A stretch of DNA of 64,000 nt from Nitrospira moscoviensis. Lineage in GTDB: Bacteria > Nitrospirota > Nitrospiria > Nitrospirales > Nitrospiraceae. The stretch is taken from NCBI RefSeq assembly GCF_001273775.1, contig NZ_CP011801.1, positions 186,001-250,000 of the forward strand. Reading direction: 5' to 3'. Both the position numbers and the translations under genes were made by a program. The notes under the pieces were generated by a model. That model did not search any database, had not been told where the DNA came from, and saw only the letters and a program-made list of their open reading frames with translations. Below, piece by piece: positions 39,729 to 48,155 of this stretch; within the stretch, counting starts at the first letter, position 1, and each line of letters opens with the position of its first letter.

Positions 39729-41039
39729 ATGCAGGGCATCGATCGGCGTCAGTTTCTCGTCCGGACCGGGCTGGCGCTGGGCGCGGCCGCGCTTGCGCGC
39801 GGCCTGCCTGACACCGTGGCCGCCGACCCCGCCGTCCGCTTCGACGACTGGAAGACAGTCAAAGCCCAGTTTCCTCTGTCGCCGGAATTGATCCATCTCG
39901 CCGGCTTCTTTTTGGCCTCGCATCCGACCCCGGTGCGCCGCGCCATCGAGCGGCATCGCGCCGGCTTGGATGCGGACCCGCTCGGCTACTGGCTGGACCA
40001 CGAAGAAAAACAGGAAGCGAGCGTCTTGCGGGCGGCGGCGCGCTATCTGGGGGCCGAGCCGACGGAGATCGCGCTCACCGACAGCACCACGATGGGATTG
40101 GGGCTGCTGTACGGAGGCCTGGATCTTCGGCCGAGGCAGGAAATCCTGACGACTACCCATGACCATTACTCCACCGACATGTCGCTGCGTCTGCGCGCCG
40201 AACGGACCGGCGCCACGGTGCGCAAGGTGACGCTGTATGAGACGGCCTACACGGCGTCCCGCGACCAACTCATCGAGCGCCTGGTCAAACAGATCAGACC
40301 CGAGACCCGGATCGTCGCCGTGACCTGGGTGCATTCGGGCACCGGGCTCAAGCTGCCGATCGCGGACATGGCCCGCGCCATCGCGCAGATCAATCGCAAT
40401 CGTGACGAGAAGGACCGCGCGCTCTTGTGCGTCGACGGCGTCCACGCGCTGGGCGTGGAAGACTTCAAGGTACACGAGGTCGGCTGTGACTTTCTGATCG
40501 CCGGGACGCACAAATGGATGTTCGGTCCGCGCGGAACCGGTTTGGTCTGGGGCCATCCCCGCGCATGGCCGATCGCGAACGCGATCATTCCGACCTTCAA
40601 CACCGAAGCCTATGACCAGTGGATGCAGCTTTACCCGCCCAAGCCGCTGCCCCAGCCCGTCTATCTGACTCCCGGCGGCTTTCATTCTTTCGAACACCGC
40701 TGGGCGCTCGACGAAGCGTTCGCGTTCCATGAGGCGATCGGCAGGCAGCGGGTGACGGAGCGCATCGCCGAATTGAGCCGGCAACTGAAGCAGGGCCTCG
40801 CCGCGATGAAACACATCATCCTGCACACGCCGCTGTCGCAGGAGCTCTCCGCCGGAATCGTTTGTTTCGAAGTGGCGGGGCTCACGCCCCGTCAGGCGGT
40901 GGAGAAACTTCGGCAGCGCGGGATCGTCGGCAGCGTGACACCCTACGCGACGCAATACGCCAGGCTGGCGGCCGGCGTCTTCAATACGCCGGAAGAAATC
41001 GACCGGACATTGGCGAGGGTGCAGGAGCTGTCAGCGTAA
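39729..41039 (+). CDS. Tat-exported class V aminotransferase (isopenicillin-N-epimerase/cysteine-desulfurase-like)
   Basis: 436 residues. The leader contains DRRQFLVRTG before a hydrophobic stretch, a twin-arginine signal, so this PLP enzyme should work in the periplasm. The fold-type I body has the PLP lysine in IAGTHKWMFGP and the Asp in LCVDGVHALG. No desulfurase active-site Cys loop is obvious, so an epimerase, lyase or aminotransferase role is more likely. The substrate is unknown. PLP is loaded in the cytoplasm, which explains the use of Tat. Confidence 0.88.
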   Translation: MQGIDRRQFLVRTGLALGAAALARGLPDTVAADPAVRFDDWKTVKAQFPLSPELIHLAGFFLASHPTPVRRAIERHRAGLDADPLGYWLDHEEKQEASVLRAAARYLGAEPTEIALTDSTTMGLGLLYGGLDLRPRQEILTTTHDHYSTDMSLRLRAERTGATVRKVTLYETAYTASRDQLIERLVKQIRPETRIVAVTWVHSGTGLKLPIADMARAIAQINRNRDEKDRALLCVDGVHALGVEDFKVHEVGCDFLIAGTHKWMFGPRGTGLVWGHPRAWPIANAIIPTFNTEAYDQWMQLYPPKPLPQPVYLTPGGFHSFEHRWALDEAFAFHEAIGRQRVTERIAELSRQLKQGLAAMKHIILHTPLSQELSAGIVCFEVAGLTPRQAVEKLRQRGIVGSVTPYATQYARLAAGVFNTPEEIDRTLARVQELSA

Positions 41040-41146
41040 GGAGCCGGTGTTCAATTTTGTCACGCCCAACCCCCTTCCTTTGGGGCATTGTTCTCTCTGT
41101 GCCGGTTCGGCGATAAGTAGGCCTCGCAACGAAGAGCTAACCGGCG

Positions 41147-41371
41147 ATGCCTCAGATTCTCAACTTCAGCCAACATGCCAGCGACGACGAGGTCCAGTAT
41201 CTCACCACGCTGCTGCTGTATCATCTCGTCGAACGGTGCGGCGGCCAGCTCCAGTTCACCGCGCAGGACGTCTTCCACATCCGGCAAAGCCTTTCGACCA
41301 AAATGGTGCAAATCCAGCTCGGCGACGACGTGAAACTCCGCATCATTGATCGCGTGCCGGAGCTGCAGTAA
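41147..41371 (+). CDS. Small conserved-looking hypothetical protein
   Basis: 74 residues, starts MPQILNFSQHASDDEVQYL. It is mostly helical at the N-terminus with a short beta end, and has no signal peptide or metal motif. The codon usage is GC-rich like neighbouring core genes, unlike the patch that follows. Function not recognised. Confidence 0.55.
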   Translation: MPQILNFSQHASDDEVQYLTTLLLYHLVERCGGQLQFTAQDVFHIRQSLSTKMVQIQLGDDVKLRIIDRVPELQ

Positions 41372-41763
41372 GCTTCGGGTCCTATCTCGACGAACAGCCC
41401 GACCGTCCTGCTCCGCTCATCTCCCGGCGGGGGCCCTCTCGTTGCGCTCGCCCGGTGACAGATAGCGTCTGGCGCGGTCAGGCGGGCGGGTGAGACCGTT
41501 CACCGACTTGCCGAGTCACCCACACATACACACACCACAATATCGAACGGAACCGCAGTCGCTTAAGAGCTGCCCCTGAAATGACCGCTTAAGCTGCCGT
41601 GACGACATCATAAGGCACGGTACGCCGCGGCGCTGCTTTCGATAGCCTTACCTTCCAGGCTTTTCTGCTTCCCATGGTTACTTCAGCATGAGACTTTCGG
41701 CGTCTGATTTATTTATTATGGGGCATTATGAAGGCCTAATGGTACGAGATCGAGGAGTGTAGT
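41372..41763. other. AT-richer intergenic segment at the edge of an acquired patch
   Basis: This 392-bp stretch has no supported gene. It holds a (CA)n-like tract near 41520-41540 and a near-repeat: CGCTTAAGAGCTGCC at 41560 and CGCTTAAGCTGCC at 41586. Composition drops in GC from here to about 42.7 kb. Confidence 0.5.
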
Positions 41764-42276
41764 TTGTCCGGCCATGGACAGGGCGCTGCAAGAAAAAGCA
41801 AGAGCTGTGTCATAGAGCCGTGTCTTATGGTACGGGAAGCCGAGTCATCAAGTAGCGACAGTATCGGAAACTTTATAAAGCTTTTGACAGCGGCATGCGA
41901 TGGTTTGCAGTCAATATGGCTCATTGGTTCCAGAGCGAACGGCACAGCGAAGCCAGATTCGGATTGGGATCTTCTCGCCTTCGGAAGTCCAGCTGTATTG
42001 GCTTATCTTAGAAGCTGTCCTGAATATCACAGATCCGACATCGACTTTCTCGTCGTTACAGACGGTGACCACTTTGAAAATGCCTGGGGCATGAAGAACA
42101 AATCTGGCTCAATATCGAACTGGGAATGGTGTCAAATATCGGATGAATATGCTTATTACACTGGAGCAAAGGCAAGTGGCACGGACGACATCGTCGTCGA
42201 TCGCCAAATCAGCCTATTGCTGTGGGCGCGAGTCCCTACTACTCGAAGAAGAGGGTCAACGTCGTCATTGGACTAG
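41764..42276 (+). CDS. MNT-type nucleotidyltransferase-domain protein
   Basis: 170 residues from a TTG start supported by GAGGAG six bases upstream; an ATG at 41827 is an alternative. The signature WLIGSRANGTAKPDSDWDLLAFG has the GSxxxG and DxD metal site of the minimal nucleotidyltransferase fold. Family members add AMP or other nucleotides to proteins or antibiotics; many are antitoxins or toxins paired with HEPN genes. No HEPN partner is seen. Lower GC than its surroundings suggests transfer. Confidence 0.75.
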   Translation: MSGHGQGAARKSKSCVIEPCLMVREAESSSSDSIGNFIKLLTAACDGLQSIWLIGSRANGTAKPDSDWDLLAFGSPAVLAYLRSCPEYHRSDIDFLVVTDGDHFENAWGMKNKSGSISNWEWCQISDEYAYYTGAKASGTDDIVVDRQISLLLWARVPTTRRRGSTSSLD

Positions 42277-42296
42277 ATTAGCAAGAAGGACAATTT

Positions 42297-42713
42297 ATGA
42301 ACCACGTCAGCATAGTTCTTCAGAGGAAAGCATCCATGGCATTATCGTCTTTAATACTTTTGCTACTGTTGACGCATGTTGACTCTGTGCAAGGAGAGCC
42401 TACAACGCTTGAGCTTGTGTCGAATCAGAGGCGGTGTGAGCAGGCTGCAGATAAATCTCTCAAATGCGAATATAAAATTGGAAAGACGCTACATATTTCA
42501 ATTGACGGTATCGGACAGCCCGACACAGGAATCACTTTCATGAAGTCTGATTTTGACGGAGACTTTTATGCCAGCTTTGGTGTATTGCACGGTTGCATAA
42601 TTGTCAAAAGTGGCCCCAAAAGTAGCTCCCCAAACGCGCTGGATTTTGCTTTCATCTCTCCTCGGAACGGAAAAGCCTATGGGAATTGGGAAGATTGTCA
42701 GTCTGATATGTAG
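42297..42713 (+). CDS. Secreted hypothetical protein in the AT-rich patch
   Basis: 138 residues from ATG 42297 behind AAGGA. A hydrophobic signal (ALSSLILLLLLTHV) ends near VQGEP. The mature part has four cysteines (RRCEQ, LKCEY, LHGCI, WEDCQ), consistent with two disulfides in the periplasm. No family is recognised. It follows the nucleotidyltransferase by 20 bp and shares its AT-rich codon use, so both probably arrived together. Confidence 0.55.
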   Translation: MNHVSIVLQRKASMALSSLILLLLLTHVDSVQGEPTTLELVSNQRRCEQAADKSLKCEYKIGKTLHISIDGIGQPDTGITFMKSDFDGDFYASFGVLHGCIIVKSGPKSSSPNALDFAFISPRNGKAYGNWEDCQSDM

Positions 42714-42733
42714 TTCCCTTGTAGATGCTCTCG

Positions 42734-43144
42734 ATGCTGCACATATCGTCTCACGTTACCATTCCCGATTCCGAAATAGACATTCATGCCGTCCGATCCC
42801 AGGGGGCCGGCGGGCAGAATGTCAACAAAGTCGCAACGGCCGCCCATCTCCAATTCGATATCCGCGCGTCCTCGTTGCCTCCGTTCTACAAAGAAGAGCT
42901 GCTTAAGCTGAAGGATCATCGGATTTCGGCCGACGGCATCATCACGATCAAGGCGCAACAGCATCGGACCCAGGAGCGGAATCGGGAAGACGCGCTGGAA
43001 CGGCTGCGCAGCCTGATTCAAAGCGTGGCGATTCCCCGGAAAAAACGAAAACCCACGAAGCCGACCAAGATTTCAAAACAGCGGCGGCTGGAAAGTAAAG
43101 CGAAGCGAGGGCGCCTGAAAGCGCTCAGGCGAACGATTGAGTAG
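42734..43144 (+). CDS. arfB: Alternative ribosome-rescue factor ArfB (peptidyl-tRNA hydrolase)
   Basis: 136 residues from ATG 42734, matching the family start MLHISSHVTIPDSEI. The catalytic GGQ is in RSQGAGGQNVNKV. The C-terminal tail is strongly basic (KKRKPTKPTK and further), as needed to enter the mRNA channel of stalled ribosomes. Releases peptides from non-stop complexes. No ribosome site is visible. High-GC codon use resumes here. Confidence 0.92.
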   Translation: MLHISSHVTIPDSEIDIHAVRSQGAGGQNVNKVATAAHLQFDIRASSLPPFYKEELLKLKDHRISADGIITIKAQQHRTQERNREDALERLRSLIQSVAIPRKKRKPTKPTKISKQRRLESKAKRGRLKALRRTIE

Positions 43145-43153
43145 CCGTTGTCC

Positions 43154-43195
43154 GTATCTCGTAGAGTTTCATGCGCTTCACGCTTTACGAGATAC
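43154..43195 (+). terminator. Inverted repeat between convergent arfB and fabI
   Basis: GTATCTCGTA (43154-43163) pairs perfectly with TACGAGATAC (43186-43195) around a 22-nt loop. The adjoining bases repeat a short phrase (GCTTCACG). It could act as a two-way terminator or be a small dispersed repeat. Confidence 0.45.
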
Positions 43196-43203
43196 GCTTC
43201 ACG

Positions 43204-43983
43204 TTACTCCATCGAAGCCAGTGATCCCAAAATGTGATAACCCCCGTCCACATAAATCACCTCACCGGTGATGCCCCTGCCCAAGGGACTGACCAAGAAT
43301 AACGCGGTGTCCCCTACCTCTCCCTGTTCGGTCGCCCGGCGCAGCGGCGCAAATTCTTTGTGGTGGTCCACCATCTTGCTGATGCCTGATACACCGCGGG
43401 CGGCGAGCGTCTTGATCGGTCCCGCGGAGATGGCATTCACCCGAATGTTTTTCGGGCCAAGGTCATGCGCCAGATAGCGCACGGAGGCTTCCAACGCCGC
43501 TTTGGCGACGCCCATGACGTTGTAATGCTGCACGACCCGTTCGGCGCCCAGGTACGTCAGCGTGACGATGGAGCCGCCGTCGGTCATGAGCGGCAGCGCG
43601 GCTTTCGTGACGGCGACGAGAGAATAGGCGCTCACATCCAGCGCGATCGCAAACCCCTGGCGGGTCGTATTGACGAATTGACCGGTGAGTTCCTCCCTTG
43701 GCGCGAAGGCGACGGAGTGAACGAGAAAGTCGAGCCGCCCGAATTCCTTCTGCGCATGCTGCATCAGCGCAGCGATCTCCGCATCGTTCCCCACGTCGCA
43801 AGGGAAGGCTTTGGCGCCCGGCATGGTGGCGACGAGTTCCTCGACGTTCTCCCGCAAGCGCTCATTCTGATAATTGAAGAGGAGCTGAGCCCCCTGGTTC
43901 GACACGGATTGCGCGATGGCCCAGGCGATGCTGTGTTTGTTCGCCACACCGATGACCAGGCCTTTTTTCCCGCTCAACAACAT
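43204..43983 (-). CDS. fabI: Enoyl-[acyl-carrier-protein] reductase
   Basis: NADH-dependent last step of the fatty-acid elongation cycle. 259 residues. The nucleotide-binding start GLVIGVANKHSIAWAIA is typical of FabI. The catalytic Tyr-x6-Lys is in QHYNVMGVAKAALE. The C-terminal GEVIYVDGGYHILG completes the fold. GGGGAG precedes the ATG. A weak promoter (TAGAAC/TATCTT) lies upstream on this strand. Confidence 0.95.
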   Translation of the reverse strand: MLLSGKKGLVIGVANKHSIAWAIAQSVSNQGAQLLFNYQNERLRENVEELVATMPGAKAFPCDVGNDAEIAALMQHAQKEFGRLDFLVHSVAFAPREELTGQFVNTTRQGFAIALDVSAYSLVAVTKAALPLMTDGGSIVTLTYLGAERVVQHYNVMGVAKAALEASVRYLAHDLGPKNIRVNAISAGPIKTLAARGVSGISKMVDHHKEFAPLRRATEQGEVGDTALFLVSPLGRGITGEVIYVDGGYHILGSLASME

Positions 43984-44086
43984 AGACGCTCCCCTGACAT
44001 ATGGACGAGTGACGGATAGCCCTTCCAGGGCGCGCTGAAGATAGCACGATTTGCGGGACGGTTCTAGAAGGTAGCCGTAGCCCGTT

Positions 44087-44932
44087 TCACTGGGTGGCGA
44101 TGACCAAACGGTTATTCTCGACCCTGATGGATGCGATCTGCGGCGGCAATTGAAAGTGGTCGCGATTCTGCGGTGAGTCGAAGAGCTGATGGACGACCTG
44201 GTTCAGGGTCGCCGACGGAATGGGTAGTGTTCCCAGCTTCCCGCCGTCGGTTTCAGGCGCAGCATGCCGCCCTGCGTTTCGAGCTCTCCGTCCAGTTGCA
44301 GGGGAAATATCTCTCCCATACAAGGTAAAGAGCGCGTAGGCCCGGAGCTGATGGCCGGTGAGCGCGACCCGGAGGTCTTTGAGCGCCGATTGCACCTCGT
44401 GAATCGTAGCCTCGTGGCCGGGCGGTACTGAGATTCCCGCTTGCTGCGCTTGATGGGCTACGGCGACGGCGAGATTGTCCCGCATCCACTGATTCAGCTC
44501 CGCTTCGTTGAGCGTCACCGTCCGGGGCAGGCCGCCCTCCATCGCCAGCTGTAACTGAGCCATCTTCTCCGCCACGCGCTCCGCCGCCTGTGGATCGGTC
44601 TGTATCGGGAGCGGCGGGGCCTGGCGAAGAATCAGCGTCAGCACCGTCGTTGTGCCGAGAAGCGAGATCCATGGAAGCCAGGCCAAGAGACGGGCGATCA
44701 TGCCCGAGGCAGGCGCATCCACTCGCCGCACATCTCTTTCGGAGCGGGACCGTTCTGCGGCCGGAGACGGCGGTTTATATTTGGAAAAGACGATCCCGCA
44801 TCGTCGGCAGTCGAGGTCCCCGATCTGTTCCCACCCGCATTTCGGGCAAGCGAGGGTGGGATTGCGCTGTAGTGCAGCGGGGAGCAGATGAAAAGAAATA
44901 CGTAAATAGCCGCCGGCTAACGCGGCGAACAC
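44087..44932 (-). CDS. Zinc-ribbon membrane protein with a probable compensated double frameshift
   Basis: 281 residues. A four-Cys zinc ribbon (CPKCGWEQIGDLDCRRCG, residues 29-46) is followed by one transmembrane helix (ARLLAWLPWISLLGTTTVLTL) and a periplasmic domain to the end. Between 44240 and 44312 the current frame reads an implausible Arg/Ala-rich string (GRRARNAGRHAAPE). The shifted frame reads LDGELETQGGMLRLKPT, which fits the surrounding beta strands. Two small indels, at a GA repeat near 44309-44317 and near 44238-44246, would explain this. The start overlaps the Mug-type gene by 16 bp. Confidence 0.6.
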   Translation of the reverse strand: MFAALAGGYLRISFHLLPAALQRNPTLACPKCGWEQIGDLDCRRCGIVFSKYKPPSPAAERSRSERDVRRVDAPASGMIARLLAWLPWISLLGTTTVLTLILRQAPPLPIQTDPQAAERVAEKMAQLQLAMEGGLPRTVTLNEAELNQWMRDNLAVAVAHQAQQAGISVPPGHEATIHEVQSALKDLRVALTGHQLRAYALFTLYGRDISPATGRRARNAGRHAAPETDGGKLGTLPIPSATLNQVVHQLFDSPQNRDHFQLPPQIASIRVENNRLVIATQ

Positions 44933-45459
44933 CGCGCCGCGGCCCGGCGGAGATCCCGAAAGGCGGTCAGCATCCGAGCATGGGAGTAATGGGCGTTGCG
45001 CCCACTGGGATTGGGGAGGAGGAACACCGGCACGCCGGCCAGGCGGGCACGGGTTCTGCCTAGTTCCCCGTAATCTTCATCTGGGAAAATGATGTGAAAG
45101 ATGGTCACGCCCAGCAACGCTACGAGGCGGGGTTGATAGCGCCGAATTTTTCGGAGGAGACTCCTGAGGCCTCGGCGATATTCAGCCGGCTCCAGCGTGT
45201 CAATGCCGGCACTGCAGCGGGCGATGATATTCGTGAGACCCAGGCGCCATTCAGGCAGCCGCCAATCGTCCCGATACATGAGCGGTTCGGTGACCAGTCC
45301 GGACTCGTACAAGAGTTTCCAAAATCGGTTGGAATGGCCCGCAAAATGATGACCGGTAAGGGCCGAACGCAGCCCCGGGTTGATGCCGACGAAGAGAATC
45401 CGCATGCCCGGTTTCATGTGATCCGGGAGACGGCCAAACGTGGTGCGGCGCCGCTTCAT
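44917..45459 (-). CDS. mug: Mug/TDG-type mismatch-specific DNA glycosylase
   Basis: Removes uracil or thymine from G-U/G-T mispairs in base-excision repair. 180 residues from ATG 45459. The catalytic GINPG is in ILFVGINPGLRSA and the insertion loop is LPNPSGRNAHYS, which matches family 2 uracil-DNA glycosylases (Mug/TDG). Earlier starts at 45492 and 45528 are possible. The catalytic Asn of GINPG is intact. Confidence 0.88.
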   Translation of the reverse strand: MKRRRTTFGRLPDHMKPGMRILFVGINPGLRSALTGHHFAGHSNRFWKLLYESGLVTEPLMYRDDWRLPEWRLGLTNIIARCSAGIDTLEPAEYRRGLRSLLRKIRRYQPRLVALLGVTIFHIIFPDEDYGELGRTRARLAGVPVFLLPNPSGRNAHYSHARMLTAFRDLRRAAARCSPR

Positions 45460-45618
45460 AGGCTTGAGGCAGTTTAGTGGGGGTTTCACCATTCCGCCAC
45501 AGAAAAGCGCGGGAGGAGTGAATTCCATACATAAGGCAAGTTCGATCTAAGTGATGGAAAGATAAACGATTTGAAATGGCATGTCGGTCGGCACCAAGCT
45601 TGCTCACTCTCGAGGCCA

Positions 45619-45636
45619 ACGCCGAATGGTCGGCGT
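45619..45636 (+). promoter_or_regulatory. Hairpin in the leader of the Lys-rich secreted peptide gene
   Basis: ACGCCGA (45619-45625) pairs with TCGGCGT (45630-45636) around ATGG. It lies just upstream of AAAGGAGGTGA (45651-45661), a near-perfect match to the 16S rRNA 3' end. Confidence 0.45.
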
Positions 45637-45667
45637 GAATCCCCAACCTTAAAGGAGGTGACTTCGT

Positions 45668-45895
45668 ATGAAGCGCATGCTTATGGCAATCATGGCGGTG
45701 GCAGTGGCGATTTCCTTCAGCGCGCCTTCTTTCGCGGATGAAAAGAAGAAGGACGAGAAGAAGTCCGGCGGAAAGCTCATCGAGCAGGTCTACGGTGAGG
45801 AGAAGAAGGACAAGAAGGACGAGAAGAAGGGCGGCCATGCCGACACCTTCGGCGAGAAGAAGGACGAGAAGAAGAAGGACGAGAAGGGCAAGTAA
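45668..45895 (+). CDS. Lys/Glu-rich secreted small protein (KKDEKK repeats)
   Basis: 75 residues. A Sec signal peptide (MKRMLMAIMAVAVAISFSAPSFA) is followed by a mature part of about 52 residues made largely of K, D, E and G, with repeats of KKDEKK-type units around two less charged pieces (GGKLIEQVYGEE and GGHADTF). It is almost surely disordered in the periplasm. The extended ribosome site AAAGGAGGTGA suggests strong expression. No family is recognised. A hairpin terminator follows. Confidence 0.75.
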   Translation: MKRMLMAIMAVAVAISFSAPSFADEKKKDEKKSGGKLIEQVYGEEKKDKKDEKKGGHADTFGEKKDEKKKDEKGK

Positions 45896-45927
45896 CTTCC
45901 GTCCATTGGCGAGGCTTAGCTGGCTTG

Positions 45928-45958
45928 AGAGGTTCCCCGCGTCCTGCGGGGGACCTCT
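45928..45958 (+). terminator. Terminator between the Lys-rich gene and the Nudix gene
   Basis: AGAGGTTCCCCGC (45928-45940) pairs with GCGGGGGACCTCT (45946-45958) with one G-U pair and loop GTCCT. It serves two convergent genes. Confidence 0.7.
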
Positions 45959-45970
45959 TGGGCGGTTCCC

Positions 45971-46486
45971 CTACCGAGCGATTCCCCGAAGATAGGCCGC
46001 CTGCACACCGACGATCGTCTTGGCGTCTCGAATCGTTCCCTCCGCTATCTTCCTGACCGCTTCGGCCAACGGCATTTCGACCACCTCCAGGACCTCATCC
46101 CGATCCAGTTGTTGTCGTCCCTTCGTCAAGCCGGTGGCTTGATAAATATGGATGACTTCGTCGGCGAAGCCCGGCGCCGTGAAGATGCTGGTGAGCAGGA
46201 CGAAGGACGCGGCTCGATAGCCCACTTCTTCCTCCAGTTCTCGGGACGCACAGTGGAGCGGGTCCTCGCCGGGATTCAGCTTGCCGGCCGGGATTTCATA
46301 GATGAAGCCACCGGCCGCATGGCGGAACTGGCGGATCAACACGACCGTACCGTCGTCCTTCACCGGGACCACCGCCGCCGCGCCGGGATGGCGGATCGTT
46401 TCCAGATCCACCGTCACGCCGTTGGGCAGCTGTACGGTCTCGATGTTCAGCGTCACGACGCGGCCGTTGTAGATATTTCTGATCAT
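45971..46486 (-). CDS. Nudix hydrolase, ADP-ribose pyrophosphatase type
   Basis: 171 residues. The Nudix box is complete: GKLNPGEDPLHCASRELEEEVG. A tail after the box includes the Pro-containing loop TAPGFADEVIHIY typical of ADP-ribose pyrophosphatases. Probably clears ADP-ribose or similar nucleotide sugars. The gene is 82 bp downstream of gcvT on the same strand. Confidence 0.9.
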   Translation of the reverse strand: MIRNIYNGRVVTLNIETVQLPNGVTVDLETIRHPGAAAVVPVKDDGTVVLIRQFRHAAGGFIYEIPAGKLNPGEDPLHCASRELEEEVGYRAASFVLLTSIFTAPGFADEVIHIYQATGLTKGRQQLDRDEVLEVVEMPLAEAVRKIAEGTIRDAKTIVGVQAAYLRGIAR

Positions 46487-46568
46487 GAAGAGCCGACGAC
46501 TAACGGCTTATAGCCGATAGCACAAACAACAAAAAGATTCCGATGGTGTTCGTGCTCTCAGCCATCAG

Positions 46569-47672
46569 CTATACGCTCGTGGGTTTTTTATAGAACGGTG
46601 TCTTGACGACCTGGGCCGGAAGGGTTTTGCCGCGGATGTCGATTCTGAGGACGGTGCCTGGTTGAGCATAGGGGGATGGGACATAGCCCAGCCCGATCCC
46701 TTTTTGGAGGAGCGGCGAGAGGTTGCCGCTGGTGATTTCTCCGATCGGTTCGGCTTGGTTCCGGTCAAGAATCTTATATCCGTGGCGCGGGACGGCCTTT
46801 TCGAGCAACTCCACTCCGACGAAACGCCGCGGGACCCCGCGCTCGTTCTGTTCTTGAAGAGCGGCCCGTCCGATGAACTCCCCTTTGGAAAAATCCACCG
46901 TCCACTCCACGCCCGCTTCCAGCGGAGTCGTCTCTTCGCCGATATCGTTACCGTAGAGCAAATAGCCCATCTCCAGTCGCAGCAAGTCTCTGGCTCCCAG
47001 CCCGGCCGGCTTCAGCCCTGAGGTGCGACCTTGCTCCATGAGGCGTTCCCACAAGGAGGCCGCCTGATCGGCCGCGACATAAAGCTCGAAACCCAATTCG
47101 CCGGTGTAGCCTGTTCTGGCGATCAACACGGGGATCGAGGCCACCTTCGCATCGCAGGACCGATGCAGCTTGAGGCTCGCGGCTTCGGAAGCTCCGAGCG
47201 AGGCGAGAATCTCACGCGACCGGGGACCCTGTAGCGCGAGTTGCGCGAGGGCGTCCGATTGATCTTCGAGGACGACCGTGCCGCCCCCCGAGCGCTGCTC
47301 GAGCAGCCAGGCCACGATCTTCCCGCGGTTGGAGGCGTTGACGCAGAGCAGATAGTCGTCGGCGGTGCGGCGGTAGACGAAGATATCGTCCTTGATGCCG
47401 CCGCGTTCGTTGCAGACCATGGAATACTGGGCTTGGCCGACGGCGAGCTTGCCGATATCGTTGGTCGTGGTGCGTTGGAGAAACGCCGCTGCGCCGGATC
47501 CCGCGACCAGCACGCGCCCCATGTGGCTGACATCGAAGAGGCCGGCCTGGGAACGGACGGCATGGTATTCGTCGACCACGCCGCTGTACTGGATGGGCAT
47601 TTCCCATCCGGCAAACTCGACCAGCTTGGCGCCGGCTGTCCGATGCTGTCTGATCAGCGGCGTCTGCAGCAT
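46569..47672 (-). CDS. gcvT: Aminomethyltransferase (glycine cleavage T protein)
   Basis: Transfers the aminomethyl carbon from GcvH to THF, releasing ammonia. 367 residues. The family start TPLIRQHRTAGAKLVEFAGWEMPIQY is clear. The catalytic Asp lies in VSHMGR...TNDI and the folate region GARDLLRLEMGYLLYG is intact. It starts 3 bp after the FKBP gene, so the two are probably cotranscribed. Works with GcvP encoded at 36170-39058. Confidence 0.96.
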   Translation of the reverse strand: MLQTPLIRQHRTAGAKLVEFAGWEMPIQYSGVVDEYHAVRSQAGLFDVSHMGRVLVAGSGAAAFLQRTTTNDIGKLAVGQAQYSMVCNERGGIKDDIFVYRRTADDYLLCVNASNRGKIVAWLLEQRSGGGTVVLEDQSDALAQLALQGPRSREILASLGASEAASLKLHRSCDAKVASIPVLIARTGYTGELGFELYVAADQAASLWERLMEQGRTSGLKPAGLGARDLLRLEMGYLLYGNDIGEETTPLEAGVEWTVDFSKGEFIGRAALQEQNERGVPRRFVGVELLEKAVPRHGYKILDRNQAEPIGEITSGNLSPLLQKGIGLGYVPSPYAQPGTVLRIDIRGKTLPAQVVKTPFYKKPTSV

Positions 47673-47675
47673 GCG

Positions 47676-48116
47676 CTACCGCAGGCCGAGCAGTTCGACG
47701 TCAAAAATCAACGTGGCGTGGGGAGGAATCACCCCGCCTGCTCCTCGTGCGCCGTAGCCCAGCTCCGCCGGAACGGTGAGCTTCCGCTTGCCGCCGACTT
47801 TCATTCCCTGCACGCCTTCATCCCATCCCTTGATGACGCGCCCGGCTCCCAGGGGAAATGAGAAGGGCTGGCCTCGGTCGACGGAGCTGTCGAATTGTTG
47901 GCCGTTGGTCAGCCAGCCGGTGTAGTGCACGGTGGCGGTTTTGCCCGCGACGGCCGCTTCTCCGGTGCCGATCACCTGGTCGACATACTTCAACCCCGAC
48001 GCGGTCGTGATTTCCTGTGCGCTCTTGTCCGCTTCTGCCACATTCCCTCCCCATCCCGCCGCCGGTATGCCGATCAGCGTGATCGTGATCATGAGTCGGC
48101 CTATACAACGTGTCAT
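47676..48116 (-). CDS. FKBP-type peptidyl-prolyl cis-trans isomerase, secreted
   Basis: 146 residues from ATG 48116 behind GGGAG. A signal peptide of about 22-28 residues precedes the FKBP fold. The active-site set is present: [29 protein letters not shown] and [11 protein letters not shown] with [13 protein letters not shown]. Catalyses proline isomerisation, here probably in the periplasm. Next to gcvT without a known functional link. Confidence 0.92.
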   Translation of the reverse strand: MTRCIGRLMITITLIGIPAAGWGGNVAEADKSAQEITTASGLKYVDQVIGTGEAAVAGKTATVHYTGWLTNGQQFDSSVDRGQPFSFPLGAGRVIKGWDEGVQGMKVGGKRKLTVPAELGYGARGAGGVIPPHATLIFDVELLGLR

Positions 48117-48155
48117 GGCTACTCCCTGGTGCAACGCTTGAGACCGCGAGCCCGC

